Numbered from the stretch's first letter, positions 1 to 8,623 are shown. The stretch is 16,276 nt of DNA from Comamonadaceae bacterium (GCA_947374535.1 CANCCJ010000054.1:1-16276), one strand, 5' to 3'. Translations and numbers: made by a program. The notes: generated by a model from the letters alone, not told the origin.

Positions 1-103
1 CATGCGTGTGTTCAATGTGCACACCACCCAACATCAACGGGCGACCTTCGACCAAGGCATGCACATCCCAGCCTTCACCAATTCGAAATGTGGGTACGGT
101 CAT
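1..103 (-). CDS. ispF: 2-C-methyl-D-erythritol 2,4-cyclodiphosphate synthase, N-terminal part (runs off the left edge)
   Basis: IspF converts CDP-methylerythritol 2-phosphate to the 2,4-cyclodiphosphate, releasing CMP, in the cytosolic MEP isoprenoid pathway. Only the first 34 codons are in the window. The ATG at 103 gives MTVPTFRIGEGWDVHAL followed by VEGRPLMLGGVHIEH; this matches the conserved family start RIGxGxDVH, where the Asp and His of DVH (residues 14 and 16) bind the active-site divalent metal. The rest of the enzyme, including the CDP pocket, lies outside the window. It starts 27 nt after the ispD stop on the same strand, so the two consecutive pathway genes are very probably co-transcribed. 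The identification rests on a short but diagnostic segment. Confidence 0.9.
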   Translation of the reverse strand, partial: MTVPTFRIGEGWDVHALVEGRPLMLGGVHIEHTH

Positions 104-130
104 CGTGTGTTCTTTCAATCGGTCAATGCG

Positions 131-841
131 TCAATCACGCGAATTCAAAATGGCAGCCGCAAGTGCAAAGTCTTCGGGATAGGTCACCTTGAAGTTTTGC
201 GCGTTGCCAGGCACGAGCAGCGGACTCAAGCCCATCGCCTCAATGGCGCTGGCCTCATCTGTGACGGCTGCACCTGCGTGCTCAAGGGCATTCAGCAACA
301 CGCCAATACGGAACATCTGCGGTGTTTGCGCCAACCACTTGTCAGAACGGTCCACCGTTTGGGCCACGCGGCCATTCACCTCAGCCTTCAAGGTATCGGC
401 TAGCTTGTGGGCCAACAAGCCGCCCACCGCATCATCTTGGCAAGCGTCTATCAAGGCGTTGATTTGCTCGGGCGTCACCAAACAACGCGCTGCATCGTGT
501 ACCAGCACCCAATCGGTGTCGTGTGCGCCCTGCTTCACCAGCTCACGCAAACCAGCCAGAACGCTTTCGGCCCGTGTGGCACCACCCGTGCGAGAGGTCG
601 CAAACAAAGGCTGCGGATGTGCGGCCAGTACGCCGTCCATGTGCACATCATCGGGGGCCAACACCAACACGCCATGAGCCATACGCGCCACGCCTGCAAA
701 GGCTTTGAGCGTGTGCACCACCATGGGCAAGCCCGCAATGGACTCGTATTGCTTGGGCGTGGCCGTGCCCGCACGGCTGCCAAACCCCGCGCAGGGAATG
801 ACGGCAAAGAAACGAATAGAGGTAGGTGTGTGTAAGGGCAT
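131..841 (-). CDS. ispD: 2-C-methyl-D-erythritol 4-phosphate cytidylyltransferase
   Basis: IspD joins CTP and MEP to form CDP-methylerythritol and pyrophosphate, two steps before IspF in the MEP pathway. The 236-residue length is normal. The nucleotide-binding signature PCAGFGSRAGTATPKQY covers residues 16-32 (usual form PAAGxGxRMG...PKQY, so Cys replaces the first Ala); VHDAAR at 114-119 supplies the metal/CTP-contact Asp116; TVDRSDKW holds Arg165; VTDEAS is at 193-198; NFKVT carries Lys218 near the C terminus. I chose the ATG at 841 because the glycosyltransferase-A-like fold begins a few residues later (FFAVIP). A longer reading to 1030 would run into mfd on the other strand and adds no family sequence. 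The gene is divergent from mfd across 58 bp and precedes ispF by 27 nt. Confidence 0.96.
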   Translation of the reverse strand: MPLHTPTSIRFFAVIPCAGFGSRAGTATPKQYESIAGLPMVVHTLKAFAGVARMAHGVLVLAPDDVHMDGVLAAHPQPLFATSRTGGATRAESVLAGLRELVKQGAHDTDWVLVHDAARCLVTPEQINALIDACQDDAVGGLLAHKLADTLKAEVNGRVAQTVDRSDKWLAQTPQMFRIGVLLNALEHAGAAVTDEASAIEAMGLSPLLVPGNAQNFKVTYPEDFALAAAILNSRD

Positions 842-899
842 TGAATAGGTTTGAGCCTCATTGAGAAGAAAGCTCAGCCCCCATTCTAGAATTACCCCA
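842..899. promoter_or_regulatory. Divergent ispD / mfd intergenic region with a possible mfd -10 element
   Basis: This 58-bp gap must hold the 5' signals of both divergent genes. On the plus strand TAGAAT (887-892) fits a sigma-70 -10 hexamer and would place transcription initiation at about 899-900, essentially on the mfd start codon. A TTGAGA at 861-866 could serve as -35, but the 20-bp spacer is longer than optimal. No Shine-Dalgarno sequence precedes the mfd ATG. For ispD only a distant GAGG, 14 nt from its ATG, is visible. These are pattern matches only. Confidence 0.3.
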
Positions 900-3800
900 A
901 TGCACCTGCCCTCTTTGAGTCCCGGCAAACGATTTGCCATGCCCCGCCCTGTCGGCTCTGCGGACGCATTGCTGCTCGCACAGCTGGGCACACGCGAAAA
1001 AGCCAAGCAACAACGCGTGGCCATCATCACCGCCGACGCGGTAGATGCCCAGCGACTGCAAGACGAAATGGCGTTCTTCGCCCCCGATTTGCGTTGCGTG
1101 CTCTTCCCCGATTGGGAAACGCTGCCCTACGACAGCTTTTCGCCCCACCAAGACCTGATCAGCGAACGATTGGCCACCTTGTGGCGCATCTCGCAGGGCG
1201 ATGCCGATGTGGTGCTCATTCCCGCCACCACGGCGCTCTACCGCTTGGCACCGCCTGCATTCCTTGCGGGTTACACCTTTCACTTCAAGGTCAAGCAGGC
1301 GCTGGACGAAGCCAAACTCAAATCACAACTCACGCTGGCGGGCTACACCCACGTCACGCAAGTGGTCAGCCCCGGCGAATACGCCGTGCGCGGCGGTTTG
1401 ATTGACCTCTTCCCCATGGGCTCGCTGGTGCCCTACCGCGTCGATTTGTTTGACAACGAAATCGACTCCATCCGCACCTTCGACCCCGACAGCCAACGCA
1501 GCCTCTACCCCGTGCCAGAAGTGCGTTTGCTGCCGGGTCGCGAGTTCCCCATGGACGATGCCGCGCGTGCGCTGTTTCGCAACCGTTGGCGCGAAATGCT
1601 CGATGGTGACCCGACCAAAAGCCGCATCTACAAAGACATCGGCAATGGCGTGGCCACGGCAGGCATTGAGTACTACTTGCCCTTGTTCTTCGAAGCAACC
1701 GCCACGGTGTTTGACTACCTAGGCGCATCGGCTACCGTGGTGTTTCACGGCGACTTAGAGCCCGTTTTCCAACATTTTTGGCAAGACACCCAAGACCGCT
1801 TCCGGCTCGTGCAAGGCGACCCCGAACGCCCGGCGTTGCCTCCCGCCCATTTGTTTTTAAGCGCTGAACAGTTCTACGCCTCGGCCAACAGCTACGCGCA
1901 ATTTGCACTGCGTCCGCACGTCACCGACGTGATCGACAACGCCTTTGCACAATCCCTGCCCGACCTCACCGTGGTGCGCGGCGCGGCAGACCCGCTGCAA
2001 AAATTGCAAGCCCACGCAGGCCGCACAGGCAACCGCTTGCTCATCTTGGCTGAGAGCGATGGCCGCCGCGAAAGCTTGCTCGACTTTTTACGTTCGTCCA
2101 ACGTCAGCCCGCCCGCGTTTGACTCGCTGGCTGAGTTCGAGCGCAGCGACGAAAAAATCGGCATCGCCACCGCGGCCCTGCAAGTGGGCTTTAGCTGGAC
2201 GGAAGCTGGCTTAGACCTGATTACCGAGACCGAACTGTTCGCGGTAGGGGCCACCACACGCCGCCGCAAAAAACAAGAACAAGTCAGCGATGTCGAAGCA
2301 CTCATCAAAGACTTGTCCGAGCTCAACCTGGGCGACCCCGTGGTGCACAACGCCCACGGCATTGGCCGCTACCGTGGCCTCATCAACATGGACTTGGGCG
2401 AGAAAAACGCCGACGGCTCACCCGCGCTGCAAGAGTTCTTGCACCTCGAATACGCCGACAGCGCTGTGCTCTATGTGCCCGTGAGCCAGCTGCACCTGAT
2501 TGGCCGCTACACCGGCGTGAGCGCCGACGAAGCACCGTTGCACAAACTCGGCTCCGCCCAATGGGACAAAGCCAAACGCCGCGCTGCCGAACAAGTGCGC
2601 GATGCCGCCGCTGAACTGCTGAACATCTACGCACGACGTGCCACGCGCCAAGGCCACCCCTTCCGCTACTCGCCGCAAGACTACGAAACCTTCGCCAACG
2701 ACTTTGGCTTTGAAGAAACCGCCGACCAACGCGCCGCCATTCATGCCGTCATGCAAGACATGATCAGCCCGCGTCCCATGGACCGCTTGGTATGTGGCGA
2801 TGTTGGCTTTGGCAAGACCGAGGTGGCCCTGCGCGCCGCCTTCGTGGCGGTCACGGGTGGCAAGCAAGTTGCCTTCTTGGCCCCCACCACTTTGCTGGCC
2901 GAACAGCACTACCAAACCCTGGTGGACCGCTTCAGCAAGTGGCCCATCAAGATTGCCGAGATGAGCCGCTTTCGCTCGGCCAAAGAAATCACCGCTGCGG
3001 CCAAAGGCTTGGCCGAAGGTCAAGTTGACATCGTGGTGGGCACACACAAACTGCTGAGCGAGTCGGTCAAATTCAAAGACCTCGGTCTACTCATCATCGA
3101 CGAAGAGCACCGCTTTGGCGTGCGCCACAAAGAGGCCATGAAAGCCATGCGCGCCGAGGTGGATGTGCTCACGCTGACAGCCACACCCATCCCGCGCACC
3201 TTGGGCATGGCGCTCGAAGGCCTGCGCGATTTGAGCGTCATTGCCACGGCACCACAGCGCCGCCTTGCCATCAAAACCTTTGTGCGTAACGAAGGCAATG
3301 GTGTCATTCGTGAAGCCGTGCTTCGTGAACTCAAACGTGGCGGCCAGTGCTACTTTTTGCACAACGATGTGGCCACCATCGAGAACCGCCGCGCCCAACT
3401 GGAAGAGCTGCTGCCCGAAGCCCGCATTGCCGTGGCCCACGGCCAAATGCCTGAGCGCGAGCTAGAGCGCGTCATGCGCGACTTTGTGGCCCAGCGCTAC
3501 AACATGCTGCTGTGCTCGACCATCATCGAAACTGGTATCGACGTTCCCAGCGCCAACACCATCATCATGAGCCGCGCCGACAAGTTTGGCTTGGCTCAGC
3601 TGCACCAGCTGCGTGGCCGCGTGGGACGCAGCCACCACCAAGCCTATGCCTACCTCATGGTGCCCGACACACAGGGCCTGACCAAGCAAGCCTCGCAACG
3701 CTTGGACGCAATTCAGCAAATGGAGGAGCTAGGCTCTGGTTTTTACCTCGCCATGCATGACCTTGAAATTCGTGGTGCAGGCGAAGTGCTGGGCGAAAAC

Positions 3801-4385
3801 CAAAGCGGCAACATGCTAGAAGTGGGCTTTCAGCTTTACAACGAAATGCTGTCTGAGGCGGTGCGGGCGTTGAAAAATGGCGAAGAGCCAGATTTACTCA
3901 GCCCCTTGAGCGCCACCACGGAAATCAACCTACACGCCCCCGCCTTGCTGCCCGACGACTACTGCGGCGATGTGCATCTGCGCTTGTCGTTCTACAAAAA
4001 GCTAGCCACCGCCAAAACGGGCGACCAGATCGATGCACTGCTAGAAGAAATCGTGGACCGCTTTGGCAAACTGCCCGCGCAAGCACAAACCTTGATCGAT
4101 GTGCACCGCCTGCGCGTGCAAGCCCGCAGCTATGGCGTGACCAAGGTGGACGCCGCGCCTGGCGTCACCCACATCAGCTTCAAAGCCAACCCGCCGTTTG
4201 ATGCCATGCGCATCATCGAGCTGGTGCAGAAGAACAAACACATCAAGCTGGCGGGCAACGACCGTTTGCGCATCGAGCGCGATCTGCCTGAGCCCAAAGC
4301 GCGTGCGCAAATGGTGCGCGATGTGTTGCGTTCGCTCGGCACGCCCACTGCGCCTGTGGCCAAAACGGCTGAAGTTCAGTCATAA
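900..4385 (+). CDS. mfd: Transcription-repair coupling factor Mfd
   Basis: Mfd is a cytosolic ATP-dependent DNA translocase that removes RNA polymerase stalled at lesions and recruits UvrA for excision repair. The 1161-residue length is normal (E. coli about 1148). Order seen: UvrB-like N-terminal module (about 10-340, with FPDWETLPYD); RNA-polymerase-interaction domain from about 470 (VVHNAHGIGRYRG, 481-493); RecG-like translocase with Walker A GDVGFGKT (633-640), DEEH (734-737), the ETGIDVP translocation segment (877-883) and LHQLRGRVGR (901-910); then the C-terminal TRCF domain (about 1000-1120). The ATG at 900 was chosen because MHLPSLSPGKR is the conserved start of the family in this group; the reading frame opens at 861 but residues 1-13 of that version match nothing. 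No ribosome site precedes the ATG. The gene is followed 9 nt later by a small membrane protein gene in the same frame. Confidence 0.98.
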   Translation: MHLPSLSPGKRFAMPRPVGSADALLLAQLGTREKAKQQRVAIITADAVDAQRLQDEMAFFAPDLRCVLFPDWETLPYDSFSPHQDLISERLATLWRISQGDADVVLIPATTALYRLAPPAFLAGYTFHFKVKQALDEAKLKSQLTLAGYTHVTQVVSPGEYAVRGGLIDLFPMGSLVPYRVDLFDNEIDSIRTFDPDSQRSLYPVPEVRLLPGREFPMDDAARALFRNRWREMLDGDPTKSRIYKDIGNGVATAGIEYYLPLFFEATATVFDYLGASATVVFHGDLEPVFQHFWQDTQDRFRLVQGDPERPALPPAHLFLSAEQFYASANSYAQFALRPHVTDVIDNAFAQSLPDLTVVRGAADPLQKLQAHAGRTGNRLLILAESDGRRESLLDFLRSSNVSPPAFDSLAEFERSDEKIGIATAALQVGFSWTEAGLDLITETELFAVGATTRRRKKQEQVSDVEALIKDLSELNLGDPVVHNAHGIGRYRGLINMDLGEKNADGSPALQEFLHLEYADSAVLYVPVSQLHLIGRYTGVSADEAPLHKLGSAQWDKAKRRAAEQVRDAAAELLNIYARRATRQGHPFRYSPQDYETFANDFGFEETADQRAAIHAVMQDMISPRPMDRLVCGDVGFGKTEVALRAAFVAVTGGKQVAFLAPTTLLAEQHYQTLVDRFSKWPIKIAEMSRFRSAKEITAAAKGLAEGQVDIVVGTHKLLSESVKFKDLGLLIIDEEHRFGVRHKEAMKAMRAEVDVLTLTATPIPRTLGMALEGLRDLSVIATAPQRRLAIKTFVRNEGNGVIREAVLRELKRGGQCYFLHNDVATIENRRAQLEELLPEARIAVAHGQMPERELERVMRDFVAQRYNMLLCSTIIETGIDVPSANTIIMSRADKFGLAQLHQLRGRVGRSHHQAYAYLMVPDTQGLTKQASQRLDAIQQMEELGSGFYLAMHDLEIRGAGEVLGENQSGNMLEVGFQLYNEMLSEAVRALKNGEEPDLLSPLSATTEINLHAPALLPDDYCGDVHLRLSFYKKLATAKTGDQIDALLEEIVDRFGKLPAQAQTLIDVHRLRVQARSYGVTKVDAAPGVTHISFKANPPFDAMRIIELVQKNKHIKLAGNDRLRIERDLPEPKARAQMVRDVLRSLGTPTAPVAKTAEVQS

Positions 4386-4394
4386 GTCACGGCC

Positions 4395-4694
4395 GTGGAC
4401 TTTGAAATCGCCGTTATCCTCGCAGCCCTGCGACGCTGGGTTGCACACCATCAAGTTGTCGATGTGCTGGGCCGAGGCTTCCTCGGCTCGGTGCTGTGTA
4501 TTTTTGCGGCCAGCCTGTTGGCACAAGGGACAGGCCACGAACTGCCCAACGTCGGCACAGGTCTGTCACTCATCGGTTTTTGGCTCATGGCCTGGGGTGA
4601 CGCGTTTATCACTGGCATGCTGTGCGCCATTTTTGTGGCGTATCGGCCGCAATGGCTGGCTACTTGGTCTGACAATCTGTTTCTCAAGTCTTAA
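4395..4694 (+). CDS. Small predicted membrane protein between mfd and serB
   Basis: I do not recognise this 99-residue protein and give no function. It is a predicted inner-membrane protein: an amphipathic N-terminal stretch (IAVILAALRRWVAHH, residues 5-19) precedes a hydrophobic segment at about 27-44 (GFLGSVLCIFAASLLA) and a long one at about 53-83 that could be one or two spans (GLSLIGFWLMAWGDAFITG then MLCAIFVAY). The tail is short and polar. The start is GTG at 4395, the only plausible start because the preceding in-frame stop is the mfd TAA (4383-4385), just three codons upstream; the next in-frame Met is deep in the second hydrophobic segment. No clear Shine-Dalgarno is seen, so translation may depend on ribosomes finishing mfd. 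serB begins 7 nt after its stop. The tight packing and coherent hydrophobic pattern support a real gene. Confidence 0.72.
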   Translation: MDFEIAVILAALRRWVAHHQVVDVLGRGFLGSVLCIFAASLLAQGTGHELPNVGTGLSLIGFWLMAWGDAFITGMLCAIFVAYRPQWLATWSDNLFLKS

Positions 4695-4701
4695 TCAATT
4701 T

Positions 4702-5412
4702 ATGCAACAAGAATTCGCTCCTGGTTTGGTGACCCAAGGCTTCACCGCCCCGCTGAAACTCCAAGACTTCAAACTCATCGCGTTTGACATGGACTCGACA
4801 CTCATCAACATTGAGTGCATTGACGAAATTGCCGATGCCACAGGCCGCAAAGCCGAAGTGGCGGCCATCACCGAAGCGGCGATGCGCGGCGAGATCACCG
4901 ATTTCAAAGACAGCTTGCGCCGCCGCTTGGCCTTGCTCAAAGGTGCGCCTGAGACGGCCTTGCAAGAAGTGTTTGAACAACGTTTACGTTTGAACCCTGG
5001 TGCCAAAACACTGGTAGACATCTGCAAAGCCCACGGCATGAAAGTGCTGTTGGTCAGCGGTGGCTTCACCTTCTTCGCCGACCGCGTGCAGCACATGCTC
5101 AACATCGACTTCACCCGCAGCAACGTGCTGGACATTGCCAATGGCCAATTGACCGGCGAAGTGGTGATGCAAGACTGGGGCGACATTTGCGACGGCGCTG
5201 AAAAGCGCAAGATGCTGCTACTCATTTGCGAGCAAATGGGCATCAGCCCGAAGCAAGCCATCGCCGTGGGCGATGGTGCCAACGACTTGCCCATGATGGG
5301 TGAAGCGGGTTTGTCGGTGGCCTACCACGCCAAACCCAAAGTACGCGAACAAGCCATGGTGGCCATCAACGAAGGTGGCTTGGACCGCTTGCTAGAAGTG
5401 GTGACGGTTTAA
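4702..5412 (+). CDS. serB: Phosphoserine phosphatase
   Basis: SerB hydrolyses O-phospho-L-serine to serine, the last step of serine synthesis, in the cytosol. It is a HAD-superfamily enzyme with all motifs visible: motif I DMDST (29-33, nucleophile Asp29 and general acid/base Asp31), motif II SGG (119-121, Ser119), and the C-terminal GDGANDLPMM (190-199, Asp191 and Asp195 for Mg). The helical cap lies between motifs I and II (about 40-105; ECIDEIAD region). At 236 residues it lacks the extra N-terminal ACT-like domain of the 322-residue E. coli protein, the usual short form in this bacterial group. The ATG at 4702 is 7 nt after the upstream membrane protein gene; the frame is open further upstream into mfd, but that sequence is mfd read out of frame. 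It converges on uvrC 18 bp downstream. Confidence 0.95.
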   Translation: MQQEFAPGLVTQGFTAPLKLQDFKLIAFDMDSTLINIECIDEIADATGRKAEVAAITEAAMRGEITDFKDSLRRRLALLKGAPETALQEVFEQRLRLNPGAKTLVDICKAHGMKVLLVSGGFTFFADRVQHMLNIDFTRSNVLDIANGQLTGEVVMQDWGDICDGAEKRKMLLLICEQMGISPKQAIAVGDGANDLPMMGEAGLSVAYHAKPKVREQAMVAINEGGLDRLLEVVTV

Positions 5413-5418
5413 GCCGTA

Positions 5419-5460
5419 GCGCGAACCATTTCAACGCAAGGCGTTGTAAATGGTTTGCGC
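5419..5460. terminator. Long imperfect hairpin across the convergent serB and uvrC 3' ends
   Basis: Arms 5419-5437 and 5441-5460 pair over 19 positions around the 3-nt loop AAG, with one bulged base (5447) and one G:U wobble (5423:5456) when read in the serB direction; in the uvrC direction that wobble becomes an A/C mismatch. The right arm and loop cover the last codons and stop of uvrC. No T-run follows in either direction, so this is not a canonical intrinsic terminator. I infer a bidirectional 3'-end or mRNA-stabilising structure for the two converging transcripts. Confidence 0.5.
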
Positions 5461-7446
5461 CAACTCTTCCGAAATACCTTCCACCGTACACAAGTCTTGC
5501 ACGCTGGCATCGCCCACGCCGCGTGCGCCACCAAAGCGTTGGAGCAACTTGGCGCGTTTCTTAGGCCCCACGCCCGGAATTTCTTCTAGTTTGCTGCCGC
5601 CCACCCGCACTTTTGCGCGTGCGGCACGCATGCCGGTGATGGCAAAGCGGTGCGCCTCATCACGGATTTGCGCCACCAACATCAGGGCGGCTGAGTCCCG
5701 GCCTAAGTACACCTTCTCGCGACCATCGGCAAAGACCAATTCTTCTAGGCCCACTTTGCGGCCCTCGCCTTTCTCCACACCCACGATGCGCGACAGGTCG
5801 AGCCCGAGCGACTCAAACACCTCCCGCGCCATCGACACTTGGCCTTTGCCGCCGTCAATCAACACCAGATCGGGCAACTTGCCCTCGCCCGCTCGCACCG
5901 CCTCGGCGAGCTTGCTGTAGCGTCGCACCAGCACTTGTCGCATGGCGGCGTAATCGTCCCCACCTGTGATGCCTTCGATGTTGTAGCGGCGGTATTCAGC
6001 GCTCTGCATTTTGTGGTGGTGAAACACCACGCACGACGCCTGCGTGGACTCGCCCGAGGTGTGCGAAATGTCAAAACACTCGACGCGAAATTGCTCTAAA
6101 TCTTCAGGCGCTAAATCGAGCGCATCCACCAAAGCGCGTGTGCGCGCTTGTTGTGAGCCCTCTTCAGCCAACAAGCGGGCCAGCTGAATGTCGGCGTTTT
6201 GTTGTGCCATTTCTAGCCACACACGGCGCTGCTCACGCGGGTTGTGCACGGCGGTGATTTTGACGCCAGTTTGATCCGTCAACGCTTGCAACAGCTCTTT
6301 GTCCACTGCATGACTGGTGATGAGCGCAGGCGGCACTGGCACATCCAAATAGTGCTGGCTCAAAAATGCCTCTAGCACCTCGGCGGGCTCGGCATCGTCC
6401 ACATGCACGGGGAAATATGGCCTGTCACCCAAATGACGACCACCACGCACCATGGCCAAGTTGACACAGGCTTTGCCGCCCTGCACTTTGACGGCGAGGA
6501 TGTCCACATCTTGGTCGCCCACGGTGTCCACCGCTTGTTGATGCAGCACCTTGGACAGCGCACTCATTTGGTTGCGCAACTCGGCGGCTTGTTCAAACTC
6601 CAACTTCTCGGCGTGCACCATCATGCGCGCTTCGATGCTGGCCATCACCTCTTGGGTTTCGCCACGCAGCAAACGCATGGCGCTGTCCACATCGCGCTGG
6701 TAATCGGGCACCGAGATGAGGCCCACACAAGGCCCCGAGCAACGCTTGATTTGATACAGCAAACACGGGCGCGTGCGGTTGTTGAACACCGTGTCTTCGC
6801 AGGTGCGCAAGCGAAACACTTTTTGCAACAGTTGAATCGCTTCGCGCACCGCCCACACGCTGGGATAGGGGCCAAAGTAGTCGTGGCGTTTGTCTACTGC
6901 GCCTCGGTAATACACAACACGGGGCACTTGTTGTGGGTTCACACTCAGGTGGTTGGTCGTGCTGGAGTTGGCCAAGGCGACCGTCGAAGCAGCCGGCTTG
7001 GCTGCGTCACTGGCCTTCACCGCCACGCCACGCGTCATCTTCAAATACGGGTAGCTCTTGTCGTCACGGAACAAGATGTTGTACTTGGGCTTGAGCGTTT
7101 TGATGAGGTTGTTTTCCAGCAGCAGCGCCTCTGCCTCAGAGCGCACCACCGTGGTTTCCATGCGCACAATCTTGCTGACCATGTGGCCAATGCGCGTGCC
7201 GCCGTGGTCTTTTTGGAAATAGCTAGACACCCGCTTCTTCAAACTGTTGGCTTTGCCCACATACAGCACTTGCTCTTGGGCATCAAAGTAGCGGTACACG
7301 CCGGGCAGCGCAGGCAAGCTGGCCACCAGCTCTAACAACTCAGGCGGGTGGCGAGGTGCGGCTTTGTGAGGTGCATCTTCGAGAGCTGATAGCTGCACCT
7401 TCACGGGTTCTTTTTCTGGCTTGGCGTCGGAAGGGGGTTTTGACAT
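5431..7446 (-). CDS. uvrC: Excinuclease ABC subunit C
   Basis: UvrC makes both incisions around a UvrB-bound lesion in nucleotide excision repair. Order in the 671-residue protein: GIY-YIG nuclease domain for the 3' cut (about 46-135; GVYRYF, VLYVGKA); four cysteines 216, 228, 236, 240 spaced C-x11-C-x7-C-x3-C, as in the iron-sulfur site described for E. coli UvrC; UVR motif that binds UvrB (about 275-310); RNase-H-like 5' nuclease domain (about 440-600; [16 protein letters not shown]); and a helix-hairpin-helix pair at the end ([25 protein letters not shown]). Residues 141-176 are an Ala/Ser/Thr/Val-rich insert not found in E. coli UvrC (610 residues). The start is ATG 7446; a longer reading to 7752 would overlap earP on the other strand. 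The N-terminal 30 residues are polar and probably disordered. Confidence 0.97.
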   Translation of the reverse strand: MSKPPSDAKPEKEPVKVQLSALEDAPHKAAPRHPPELLELVASLPALPGVYRYFDAQEQVLYVGKANSLKKRVSSYFQKDHGGTRIGHMVSKIVRMETTVVRSEAEALLLENNLIKTLKPKYNILFRDDKSYPYLKMTRGVAVKASDAAKPAASTVALANSSTTNHLSVNPQQVPRVVYYRGAVDKRHDYFGPYPSVWAVREAIQLLQKVFRLRTCEDTVFNNRTRPCLLYQIKRCSGPCVGLISVPDYQRDVDSAMRLLRGETQEVMASIEARMMVHAEKLEFEQAAELRNQMSALSKVLHQQAVDTVGDQDVDILAVKVQGGKACVNLAMVRGGRHLGDRPYFPVHVDDAEPAEVLEAFLSQHYLDVPVPPALITSHAVDKELLQALTDQTGVKITAVHNPREQRRVWLEMAQQNADIQLARLLAEEGSQQARTRALVDALDLAPEDLEQFRVECFDISHTSGESTQASCVVFHHHKMQSAEYRRYNIEGITGGDDYAAMRQVLVRRYSKLAEAVRAGEGKLPDLVLIDGGKGQVSMAREVFESLGLDLSRIVGVEKGEGRKVGLEELVFADGREKVYLGRDSAALMLVAQIRDEAHRFAITGMRAARAKVRVGGSKLEEIPGVGPKKRAKLLQRFGGARGVGDASVQDLCTVEGISEELAQTIYNALR

Positions 7447-7519
7447 AGCTGTATTGTGGACAATCTGTGGCGTGAACCTCAGCCCATCTGCATTAACCCC
7501 TGCCGCACAAGCCTTGAAG
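7447..7519. promoter_or_regulatory. Divergent uvrC / earP intergenic region with a short palindrome
   Basis: This 73-bp gap separates the divergent uvrC and earP starts and must contain both promoters unless these lie inside the genes. It holds a perfect inverted repeat, ATTGT-gg-ACAAT (7453-7464), seven bases upstream of the uvrC ATG. Its lower strand reads TTGTCCACA, one base from the DnaA-box consensus TTATCCACA. I find no convincing -35/-10 pair and no consensus LexA site. An operator role for the repeat is only a possibility. Confidence 0.3.
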
Positions 7520-8623
7520 ATGCCCGTCTTGCATTGGGATATTTTTTGCCGCGTCATCGACAACCACGGCGACCTCGGCGTGTGCTGGCGGCTGTGTGCT
7601 GATTTGGCGCAACGCGCACAAACGGTGCGACTCTGGGTAGACGATGCCTCCGCCTTGGCATGGATGGCGCCCAAGGGATGCACGGGCGTAGAAGTGCGCG
7701 CATGGCCCAGCGAGGCGACGCTGCAAGCGTTGACAAACGATGCCACTTTCAAGCTAGGCGATGTGGTGATTGAAGCCTTTGGCTGCGAACTGCCGCCAAG
7801 CTGTCAAGCCCTGATGTTGCGTGACACCCCACTTGTGTGGATCAACCTCGAATACCTGAGTGCTGAAGGCTACGTGGCCCGCTCGCACGGCTTGGCATCC
7901 CCCGTCATGAGTGGCCCCGCACGCGGCGCCACCAAATGGTTTTTCTTTCCAGGCTTCACACCCGAGACCGGCGGCTTGCTGCGCGAGCCCAACCTCCCTG
8001 CACGCCAAGCCGCGTTTGACCGCATGGCGTGGCTAAGCGCGCTGCCACTCGACACACCCGTTGTTGAAAACGAGCGCCTCATCAGCTTGTTTTGCTATGA
8101 ACCACAGGCCTTGCCAGAGCTGCTGACCCAGCTGAGTCAAGGCGACGCCCCCACTCGCCTCTTGGTCGCCCAAGGCCGCCCCAGCGCTGCGATTGCCGCA
8201 GCCACCCAATCGATACAAATGCCACACGATGGCGCGGGGCAGCTGCACATCAGCCAACTGCCCTACTTCAGCCAGATTGACTTCGACCACCTGCTTTGGG
8301 CCTGTGACTTGAATTTGGTGCGCGGCGAAGACTCGCTGGTGCGCGCCTTGTGGGCGGGCCAGCCATGGGTGTGGCACATCTACCCACAGGACGACTTGGC
8401 CCATCACGAGAAGCTCGAAGCCTTCGAGCTTGCCCTCGGTATGCCGATGGACTTAAGAAAATTTCATGCAGTTTGGAATGGCATGGAAACTGGCCCACTT
8501 CCCGCGCTATCCCACGCCAAGCTTGAGGCTTGGCGAGATTGGAGCCACCTAGTCAAGCTCCGTTTACAAAGCCAAAACGACCTCACAAACCAGCTTATGG
8601 GTTTCGTGGCCCAAAAACGCTAA
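7520..8623 (+). CDS. earP: EF-P arginine rhamnosyltransferase EarP
   Basis: EarP (formerly DUF2331) transfers rhamnose from TDP-L-rhamnose to Arg32 of elongation factor P, an activation needed for efficient translation of polyproline stretches. The 367-residue length fits this family of inverting GT-B enzymes. The N-terminal signature [18 protein letters not shown] contains Asp14 and Asp18, matching the two conserved N-terminal aspartates; RGEDSLVRA (268-276) holds Glu270, equivalent to the essential glutamate in the nucleotide-sugar site, followed by [18 protein letters not shown], the usual C-terminal donor-binding segment. I chose ATG 7520 because the Rossmann-like fold starts immediately ([10 protein letters not shown]); an open frame from 7421 overlaps uvrC and has no family match. 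efp starts 71 nt downstream, the usual partner arrangement. Confidence 0.95.
   Translation: MPVLHWDIFCRVIDNHGDLGVCWRLCADLAQRAQTVRLWVDDASALAWMAPKGCTGVEVRAWPSEATLQALTNDATFKLGDVVIEAFGCELPPSCQALMLRDTPLVWINLEYLSAEGYVARSHGLASPVMSGPARGATKWFFFPGFTPETGGLLREPNLPARQAAFDRMAWLSALPLDTPVVENERLISLFCYEPQALPELLTQLSQGDAPTRLLVAQGRPSAAIAAATQSIQMPHDGAGQLHISQLPYFSQIDFDHLLWACDLNLVRGEDSLVRALWAGQPWVWHIYPQDDLAHHEKLEAFELALGMPMDLRKFHAVWNGMETGPLPALSHAKLEAWRDWSHLVKLRLQSQNDLTNQLMGFVAQKR

Noticed and set aside
2..677. Open frames on the plus strand at 2-403 and 189-677
   Set aside because: Both are antisense to ispF/ispD, which carry conserved active-site motifs; the translations are low-complexity shadows.
842..1030. N-terminal extension of IspD to 1030
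   Set aside because: It overlaps the start of mfd on the other strand and precedes the normal cytidylyltransferase start; the added residues match nothing.
4198..4701. Extended start for serB inside mfd
   Set aside because: The open frame is mfd and the small membrane gene read in another frame; SerB family sequence starts at 4702.
6403..7335. 310-codon open frame on the plus strand
   Set aside because: It lies wholly antisense to uvrC, whose domains and cysteines are intact. The His/Gln/Val-rich translation is typical of an opposite-strand shadow.
7449..7471. LexA-like site (SOS box) upstream of uvrC
   Set aside because: CTGT is present at 7449-7452, but the spacing to the matching ACAG is wrong and the second half is CAAT, so it does not fit CTG-N10-CAG.
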